DNA from: Pirellulaceae bacterium
GTDB taxonomy: Bacteria > Planctomycetota > Planctomycetia > Pirellulales > Pirellulaceae
Length of the DNA stretch: 7,255 nucleotides
Direction: 5' to 3'
Assembly (NCBI GenBank): GCA_013002105.1
Contig: JABDKS010000314.1
Coordinates: 1 to 7,255 of the forward strand
Notes under the pieces: model-generated
The model's input: the letters and a program-made list of their open reading frames with translations, nothing else
Database searches by the model: none
Told to the model about the DNA's origin: nothing
Shown here: piece by piece, positions 1 to 5,000 of the stretch
Numbering within the stretch: position 1 is the stretch's first letter
Layout: every line of letters begins with the position of its first letter
Translations under genes and position numbers: made by a program

Positions 1-1380
1 GGAAACGGTGGACGCGACACTGGGAGGCGATGGCGGGGTTGTCGCTCCCTGCGGAGTACCCGCCTGATCCAATGCGGCCGGCTTCTTGGACCGACGTTTG
101 GTTTTCGATTTGCGTTTAGACCCGGAACGCTTCGTTTCGCCCGATTTAGATCCGGCTGATTTCGATTCGCCCGATTTCGATTCGCCCGATTTCGTTCCGG
201 GCAATCCTGATGGCGGTGCGGACGCCGAGCCGGTGGTCTTGTTTTCTGCAGTGCCGATCGATTGAACCGGCGCAATCGGTGGTGCCGATGTCGCTCCCTC
301 CGAATCGTTGTTAGGTGTTGTCATCCCCACCGCGCTGGGTGAGCTCAGAGATGCCAAAATAGCATTCAACGCATCGGCGATCTGCTGTGTGGACGCAAAG
401 CGGGCGGCAGGATTCTTAGCCATCGCAAATGCGATCACACGCAGCACGGGATCCCCCGCTTCACCTTGCTCAATGGCTTGGCTCAGTTCCTCTGGCACTT
501 GCGATACGCTCGCTGCAATCTCTTGTTCGACATTGTTGCCGGCGAACGGCATGCGGCCGACGAACATGCGAAATAGTAAACATCCGAGGCTGTAGATATC
601 CGTCGCCACCGTACAAATGGCTTGTTGGTCCGCAAACTCCGGTGCCGCGTAGGCTCCCGGTGATTCGGTTGCACTAATCCAGCTGAGTGATTGATCGGCA
701 CGTGGCACACGTGGCGGGCCGGACGGGTCACGCAATAGGATCGCGTCGCCCTGGCTGGTCATCCAAACACGGTCCGCGCGGACTTCACCATGTACAAACG
801 AACTGGTGTGCATCGCCGTCAACGCGTTGGCCACGGCGATGCCGACGTTGAGTGCCTGCCGGCGTTCCACTTTCTTTTTTTTTCTCGTCAGATCACTTAG
901 CGAGCGCCCCGGCGACAGACGCGAAAAGACCTCCCAATCGGTCCCCGGCGATCCATACAACTCAAAGGGCTGTAACGACTCGTGCGCCAGACTCGCGTGG
1001 GCGGAGAGCCACTGGCCCAAATGTTCGGTCAATTGAGCTGCCGGCACACGCAGCAAGAACCCACGCCTCGGCGGCGAACCGGGCAGCGATCCAATCATCT
1101 GAACGGGCAACCAATGACCCAGCGGCAATGCGGGTTGATCGCTGGTTTGAATGAATCGACCAAAGCGAATCTCGGTAGCGATATCCGATGTCAGCGCGCG
1201 AGCTTGAAATTCGGTCAGTTCATCGGTTTGGACCAGATATCCGGCTAATTCTGCCGCATCGGCCGCTGGCTGATCGTGATGGGCGGTGCTGTACGCGGCA
1301 GCCAGTCGTTTGCAGCCGTCCGCATCAACGATGCCGCTGTGAACGAGTCTTGTCCAAAATTCGCTCAGTGCGATCGGCAT
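1..1380 (-). CDS. Ser/Thr protein kinase-like protein, probable pseudokinase (partial, 3' end outside window)
   Basis: The frame is open from a TAG at 1525-1527 to the window edge, so 460 codons are seen and the C-terminus is missing. Residues 55-61 read LTEFQAR, a signature that precedes kinase domains in many planctomycete Ser/Thr kinases (family knowledge). The kinase-like fold follows: a degenerate Gly-loop (IGSLPG, 96-101), no VAIK lysine (LLRV, Arg111), HGE at 197-199 where HRD is expected, RDP at 217-219 where DFG is expected, then well-preserved APE (246-248) and DIYSLG (261-266) and the helical C-lobe to about 335. Loss of the Lys, HRD Asp and DFG together points to a catalytically dead pseudokinase; this is inferred. 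From about 345 the chain is Pro/Ser/Thr-rich, then Lys/Ser repeats. No membrane segment is seen. Start: ATG 1380 fits the family N-terminus (MPIALSEFW); ATG 1476 (492 codons) is possible, and neither has a clear Shine-Dalgarno. It is divergent from glgA. Confidence 0.85.
   Translation of the reverse strand, partial: MPIALSEFWTRLVHSGIVDADGCKRLAAAYSTAHHDQPAADAAELAGYLVQTDELTEFQARALTSDIATEIRFGRFIQTSDQPALPLGHWLPVQMIGSLPGSPPRRGFLLRVPAAQLTEHLGQWLSAHASLAHESLQPFELYGSPGTDWEVFSRLSPGRSLSDLTRKKKKVERRQALNVGIAVANALTAMHTSSFVHGEVRADRVWMTSQGDAILLRDPSGPPRVPRADQSLSWISATESPGAYAAPEFADQQAICTVATDIYSLGCLLFRMFVGRMPFAGNNVEQEIAASVSQVPEELSQAIEQGEAGDPVLRVIAFAMAKNPAARFASTQQIADALNAILASLSSPSAVGMTTPNNDSEGATSAPPIAPVQSIGTAENKTTGSASAPPSGLPGTKSGESKSGESKSAGSKSGETKRSGSKRKSKTKRRSKKPAALDQAGTPQGATTPPSPPSVASTVS
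84..195 (-). repeat. Pentapeptide [S/T]KSGE repeat and basic Ser/Lys tail in the pseudokinase
   Basis: Residues about 396-433 of the kinase-like protein read as five-residue units TKSGE, SKSGE, SKSAG, SKSGE, TKRSG and then a Lys/Arg/Ser run ending in RRSKK. At DNA level this is a 15-base unit repeated with the first copies nearly identical (165-195) and later ones decayed. The segment is likely disordered and strongly positively charged, with many Ser/Thr that could be phosphorylated or bind nucleic acid or acidic partners (inference). Confidence 0.8.
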
Positions 1381-1638
1381 GCTGCGGCAGGATTGGTCAG
1401 AGTCGGGAAACAAATGGGTCGTGGTCGCAAATATTCCGGCAGCAACTATTCTACTTGATCGCGAGGACCGATTCATCGCCACATGTCGTGGTGAATCGCT
1501 TTGCCTCGGACTAGAATCGACTTTCTATCCGTTTTGCCTATCAATCGGATCCGCCGGGAAATCTTGGTCCTGTACGACGACAGAGTGCACGCCCAACACC
1601 CGCTGACCCATGATTGACCTGATCGATCGAGACGCGCA
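1381..1638. other. Divergent intergenic region between pseudokinase gene and glgA
   Basis: These 258 bases separate the start of the minus-strand kinase-like gene (ATG 1380) from the GTG of glgA at 1639, and must hold promoters for both directions. The part up to 1476 could instead be kinase coding sequence if the upstream ATG is used. I see no promoter pair close to the sigma70 consensus; TTGCCT (1501-1506) with TCTATC (1524-1529) at 17 bases is a weak plus-strand candidate. The long minus-strand reading frame 1525-2067 that enters this region from glgA is a shadow of glgA. Confidence 0.6.
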
Positions 1639-3129
1639 GTGAACATCGTTTACCTGACCACCGAAGCTGTACCGTTTGCGAAAACGGGTGGTTTGGCCGA
1701 TGTTTGCGGAACGCTGCCGGCAAAGATCGCTTCCCTGGGGCATCGAGCGGCGGTCGTCATGCCCGCCTTTCGCGGAATTCGTGATTGTGGCATGGCAGTC
1801 CACTCGACCGACATCAGCTTTGCGGTCGCGATGTCGGATCAAAAACTGGTCGGCGCAAGACTGCTGCAAAGCACACTGCCCGATAGCGAAGTCCCGGTTT
1901 GGTTCATCGATCAACCGCGTTACTTTGATCGCGACGGACTTTACGGTGACGCATCGGGCGACTACGCCGACAATGCGGAGCGATTTTCGTTCTTTTGTCG
2001 CGCCGCGTTGCAAGCCATCTCGCGAATGGGTTGGATGGTCGACATCGTTAATTGCAATGACTGGCAAAGCGGATTAGTCCCCGCGTTGATGAAAAACATG
2101 GCAGGCCGTCATCCTTGGGTCGCCCATGCAAAGTCGGTCATGACGATCCACAACCTTGCCTACCAGGGTTTATTTTCGAAACACGAGTATCATTGGATTG
2201 GGCAAGATTGGATTCATTTTCATCCAGACCAATTCGAGTATTACGACGGTCTGAACTTTCTGAAAACCGGCATCGTGACCGCCGACACCGTCACCACGGT
2301 CAGTCCAACCTACGCCAAAGAAATCCGCACGCCCGAGCAGGGATGTGGCCTGGACGGTGTGTTGGCGTCGGTCGCCGATCGTATCACCGGAATCACAAAC
2401 GGGATCGACTTGGAAGCATGGAATCCTGCAACCGATCGAATGCTGCGTCATCACTACGACGCAACCAATTGGCGTCAGGGTAAGACCGCGAATAAGCTCG
2501 CGCTGCAACAACATTTCGGCATGGCTCCCAATGGTGACGTTCCGCTGATCGGATTGGTTGGGCGACTCGCCGAACAAAAAGGCTGGGACTTGATCGTGCC
2601 GGTCTTACGACGACATTTGATGGAGAATCGACCGACGCAATGGGTCGTCTTGGGCAGCGGCGACGCCGGCATCGAAGCCGCATTAAAAGAGCTAGCCGAG
2701 ACGTTTCCCGATCGTTTTGGATTGCACGTCGGATTCAGTGATGAACTGGCCCACCGCATCGAAGCGAGTTCGGACTTATTTGTAATGCCCAGCCATTACG
2801 AACCTTGTGGACTCAATCAAATGTACAGCCTTCGCTACGGCACGATTCCCATCGTGACAGCCACCGGAGGATTGGCCGACACCGTCGTCGATTGCACCGC
2901 AGAGACACTCGCCGATGGCACGGCAACTGGGTTTTGTCTGCGGGATTCGAGCGTCGATGCGCTCGATGATGCGATCGGCCGAGCACTCCAACTGCGGTAT
3001 CACTCCCCAGAAAAATGGGAACAACTGATCCAAACGGCGATGTCCCAAGATTGGTCGTGGAGGAAGAGTGCTAGCCAATATCTGGAGCTTTACGAGCGTA
3101 CAATCTCCCTTAGTGCAAGCGAGGGCTGA
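1639..3129 (+). CDS. glgA: Glycogen (starch) synthase, ADP-glucose type, GT5 family
   Basis: This 496-residue protein transfers glucose from ADP-glucose to the non-reducing end of an alpha-1,4-glucan in the cytoplasm, the elongation step of glycogen synthesis. Its length is close to E. coli GlgA (477). The N-terminal Rossmann domain starts directly with MNIVYLTTEAVPFAKTGGLA, holding the KTGGL ADP-glucose motif at 15-19. Further GT5 landmarks are NDWQSGL (140-146), HNLAYQG (171-177), TVSPTYAKEI (220-229), GITNGIDLEAWNP (251-263), the C-domain GRLAEQKGWDL (308-318, Lys314 matching the substrate-phosphate lysine), YEPCGLNQ with the catalytic-site Glu388 (387-394), and TGGLADTV (409-416). All key residues are present and no frameshift is seen. 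The start is GTG at 1639, fixed by the conserved N-terminus; the Shine-Dalgarno is weak. No signal peptide. The frame ends in TGA at 3127-3129. The neighbours on the same strand also concern sugar nucleotides and alpha-glucans. Confidence 0.96.
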   Translation: MNIVYLTTEAVPFAKTGGLADVCGTLPAKIASLGHRAAVVMPAFRGIRDCGMAVHSTDISFAVAMSDQKLVGARLLQSTLPDSEVPVWFIDQPRYFDRDGLYGDASGDYADNAERFSFFCRAALQAISRMGWMVDIVNCNDWQSGLVPALMKNMAGRHPWVAHAKSVMTIHNLAYQGLFSKHEYHWIGQDWIHFHPDQFEYYDGLNFLKTGIVTADTVTTVSPTYAKEIRTPEQGCGLDGVLASVADRITGITNGIDLEAWNPATDRMLRHHYDATNWRQGKTANKLALQQHFGMAPNGDVPLIGLVGRLAEQKGWDLIVPVLRRHLMENRPTQWVVLGSGDAGIEAALKELAETFPDRFGLHVGFSDELAHRIEASSDLFVMPSHYEPCGLNQMYSLRYGTIPIVTATGGLADTVVDCTAETLADGTATGFCLRDSSVDALDDAIGRALQLRYHSPEKWEQLIQTAMSQDWSWRKSASQYLELYERTISLSASEG

Positions 3130-3134
3130 GCGTT

Positions 3135-3180
3135 GATGGCAGAACCGAAAAAATCGAACTTTTCTGCAAGGCCGGCCATC
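3135..3180 (+). terminator. Possible weak hairpin after glgA
   Basis: Starting five bases after the glgA stop, GATGGC (3135-3140) can pair with GCCATC (3175-3180), or alternatively GCAGAA (3139-3144) with TTCTGC (3162-3167), with an A/T-rich loop. The two pairings share bases and neither has a T-run after it, so intrinsic termination is not well supported. The perfect palindrome GGCCGGCC lies at 3170-3177. Confidence 0.25.
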
Positions 3181-3327
3181 GTATAACACGAAAGATTGGG
3201 TACTATTTGTCGCAGATACGTCTCGCGGTCACGGTGGAATAATTGGTAATCCTGCGTTCGTTTCTACTCAGTGCGCATGATTTTGACGCGCCGTCATTTT
3301 GAGTTTTATTGGGAGCTACGCTGGGCA

Positions 3328-4596
3328 ATGCTTGATACCGCTGAACTGAATTCGCAACCGCCACGAAGCATTGCGGAGTTTGCTCAGAAACATTCTGCCA
3401 GTTCCCGGTTCGATCCAATCACCGGCAATTGGACGATTTTTGCTCCCAATCGCGATCAGCGTCCCAACGATTACAAGAAGAATCCATCCAAAACTCGCAC
3501 GACGATTAACCAATCGGCTCTCGAGTGCCCTTTCTGCGGTGGTGCCGAAGATGAAACACCAACGGCTGTTTGGGTTGGTCGAAATGCCGACGACCAAGAG
3601 GTAACTTCGCAGCGAGTTGCCACCAACGCGTCGCACTTGCTCCAACCTGGGCGGGCTACGACGTATCCGCGTGCCAAGACAACGCATCATTGCAATTCGG
3701 TCCTGGCCACGACGCAATGCACCGATGATCCTGCCGTCATTGATGACCTGTCGCCAACGGATTGGTCGGTCCGAGTGGTACCCAACAAGTTTCCCGCGAT
3801 CACGGATCATCGTGAAGAACGGCGACGACCTGCGCCTGCCAACGACCTCTTCCGGGAACAGGAAATCGTCGGTGGTCACGAAGTAATCATCGAGTCGCCC
3901 TCGCATCACCAATCGTTACTCGAATTAGACACCGCCAATTTTGCTTTGGTATTCGCCGCGTATCGGGATCGGATCCGGTACTGGAATAGCATCCCCGGTA
4001 TTAAATACATCAGTGTTTTCAAAAATTCCGGTGGCGAAGCAGGGGCATCGATTGCGCATAGCCACAGCCAATTGATCGCGTCGAACATGATGCCGACGCG
4101 AGTTCGTGCGACATTGGAACGCGTCAACAAGTATCGGGCCCAGACCGGTTGTTGCTTGCAATGCAATTTATTGCGAGCCGAGTTGAAAGCAAAGAAACGG
4201 ATCGTGGCGCGTGCCGAATCACTGGTTGCCTACTGCCCGTTCGCCAGCAGAATGCCGATGTTGGTCAGGATCACAACAACCGACCACGAAAGTCGTTTTG
4301 ATCAGTTGACCGATCATACGATCGAATCGGTCTCGAAACTGGTGAAACGTGTTGCTTCGTGGATCGAACGTGCCCAGCCCGGTGTCGCATACAACTATTT
4401 GCTTCGCACGTTACCGCCGGGCGCCCAAGATCATTCGCAATCATTCCACTGGTCGCTGGAGATCTTTCCCCGCATGACCAGCATCGCCGGGTTTGAATTC
4501 AGTAGTGATTGCATGATCAACCCGGTTCTGCCAGAGAATGCAGCGAATCAGTACCGAAGTTATGCGTTGGCCGAGAGCCCGCGCGTTGTGCTTTGA
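3328..4596 (+). CDS. galT: GalT-family nucleotidyltransferase: galactose-1-phosphate uridylyltransferase or ADP-glucose phosphorylase
   Basis: This HIT-superfamily enzyme (422 residues from ATG 3328) exchanges nucleotidyl groups between nucleotide-sugars and sugar-1-phosphates through a uridylyl- or adenylyl-histidine. The typical N-terminal RFDPITGNWTIFAPNR is followed by zinc ligands CPFC (67-70) and His184 (GGHEV), and by the active site HSHSQ (His244, His246, Gln248). A second CLQC (276-279), His320 and His374 (FHW) match a second zinc site of GalT-like proteins. The C-terminal INPVLPENAA segment is also typical. E. coli-type GalT has HPHGQ; HSHSQ, the second CxxC and the C-terminus resemble, from memory, the plant ADP-glucose phosphorylase At5g18200, and glgA is next door, so ADP-glucose may be the substrate. 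About 55 residues (81-136) lie between CPFC and the DWSVRV segment, longer than usual. Start: the frame opens with GTG 3271 and ATG 3277, but ATG 3328 has GGAG 12 bases upstream and the preceding 19 residues look unconserved. Confidence 0.88.
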   Translation: MLDTAELNSQPPRSIAEFAQKHSASSRFDPITGNWTIFAPNRDQRPNDYKKNPSKTRTTINQSALECPFCGGAEDETPTAVWVGRNADDQEVTSQRVATNASHLLQPGRATTYPRAKTTHHCNSVLATTQCTDDPAVIDDLSPTDWSVRVVPNKFPAITDHREERRRPAPANDLFREQEIVGGHEVIIESPSHHQSLLELDTANFALVFAAYRDRIRYWNSIPGIKYISVFKNSGGEAGASIAHSHSQLIASNMMPTRVRATLERVNKYRAQTGCCLQCNLLRAELKAKKRIVARAESLVAYCPFASRMPMLVRITTTDHESRFDQLTDHTIESVSKLVKRVASWIERAQPGVAYNYLLRTLPPGAQDHSQSFHWSLEIFPRMTSIAGFEFSSDCMINPVLPENAANQYRSYALAESPRVVL

Positions 4597-4621
4597 TAGT
4601 ACTTTGATGGCATGACTCTTG

Positions 4622-4645
4622 CGTTGCCAGCATTCTGCGGCAACG
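4622..4645 (+). terminator. Strong hairpin 26 bases after galT, candidate terminator or mRNA-end structure
   Basis: CGTTGCC (4622-4628) pairs with GGCAACG (4639-4645). Inside it, past one bulged A, GCA pairs with TGC around a TTC loop, giving ten base pairs in a 24-base element. There is no T-run afterwards, so it may stabilise the galT 3' end or support factor-dependent termination rather than act as a classical intrinsic terminator. Confidence 0.45.
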
Positions 4646-4675
4646 ACGACGCTGTGAAACTTGCCCGCCATGCTG

Positions 4676-4707
4676 CGCGTATCGACACAGCGAGTTCGCG
4701 TATCGAC
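4676..4707. repeat. Pair of 11-base direct repeats, 21-base period
   Basis: CGCGTATCGAC occurs at 4676-4686 and again, identically, at 4697-4707. The 21-base spacing is two helical turns, so both copies face the same side of the DNA, as expected for a two-site operator. No regulator is known from the sequence, and a chance short duplication is possible. Confidence 0.4.
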
Positions 4708-4887
4708 CATCGCATGTCAAATTGGATGGATTGAACCGCTTGAGCCGGCCGATAATCGGTAAAAGCTATGATGTGATCACAAGCCAAGCCATCAAGATCT
4801 GCACACCCAACGGATCGCGTCCTCGCTGTTCGTCGTTCGCAATCCTCCGCTGTCAAAACTTGATTAATGGCAGAGACAAGGTCCTTG

Positions 4888-4918
4888 CTCAGACGCTGAG
4901 GTTGCGTAGACGCTGAGG
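4888..4918. repeat. Pair of 11-base direct repeats (17-base period) with small hairpin, just upstream of the promoter
   Basis: AGACGCTGAGG occurs at 4891-4901 and 4908-4918. The first copy lies inside CTCAG-ACG-CTGAG (4888-4900), a 5-base-pair hairpin; the second copy of CTGAG could compete for the same CTCAG. The pair ends five bases before the likely -35 box of the GH57 gene, a place where activators often bind (inference). Confidence 0.4.
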
Positions 4919-4922
4919 CGGT

Positions 4923-4950
4923 TCGACAGATCCTATGCGAACTCTACAAT
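4923..4950 (+). promoter_or_regulatory. Candidate sigma70-type promoter for the GH57 gene
   Basis: TCGACA (4923-4928) matches the -35 consensus in five of six bases, and TACAAT (4945-4950) matches the -10 in five of six, with a 16-base spacer. Transcription would start near 4957, giving a leader of about 44 bases to the GTG at 5001. Planctomycete promoters are poorly defined, so this rests on consensus likeness and position only. Confidence 0.45.
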
Positions 4951-5000
4951 TGTGTCGCGTTGAAACAGCATCCCATTCATTTGCATCCACAACGGTTTAA

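Larger units (their letters stand above)
4597..5000. other. 404-base intergenic gap without a convincing gene
   Basis: No frame here shows a recognisable protein or clear ribosome site. The small frame at 4722-4916 has no family likeness and a composition like random translation. The gap does hold a strong hairpin directly after galT, a pair of 11-base direct repeats 21 bases apart, short palindromes CCGATAATCGG (4749-4759), TGTGATCACA (4772-4781) and CAAGGTCCTTG (4877-4887), a second direct-repeat pair (4891-4918), and a sigma70-like promoter, so it looks like a regulatory region for the GH57 gene and possibly a small RNA. Confidence 0.6.

Noticed and set aside
1..1380. Active Ser/Thr kinase or pseudogene
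   Set aside because: The Lys, HRD and DFG residues are missing, so activity is unlikely. The reading frame is intact with conserved fold motifs, so it is not called a pseudogene.
308..1606. Several plus-strand frames of 60-108 codons across the left part of the window
   Set aside because: They lie opposite the pseudokinase coding sequence, whose motifs are clear, and their translations are Arg/Ser-rich shadow protein.
1525..2067. Minus-strand 180-codon frame with an apparent start inside glgA
   Set aside because: It is antisense to the well-supported glgA start region, shows no family motif, and shares its frame with the kinase gene only up to a stop at 1525.
3316..3912. Minus-strand 198-codon frame
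   Set aside because: It is fully antisense to the GalT-family gene, whose CPFC and surrounding motifs are unmistakable.
4772..4781. TGTGATCACA as a CRP binding site
   Set aside because: The CRP half-sites TGTGA and TCACA need a six-base spacer; here they overlap in a ten-base palindrome. It is kept only as a generic palindrome.
4722..4916. Plus-strand 64-codon frame in the galT-GH57 gap
   Set aside because: It has no ribosome site or recognisable motif, and it runs through the direct repeats and palindrome, so it is more likely non-coding.
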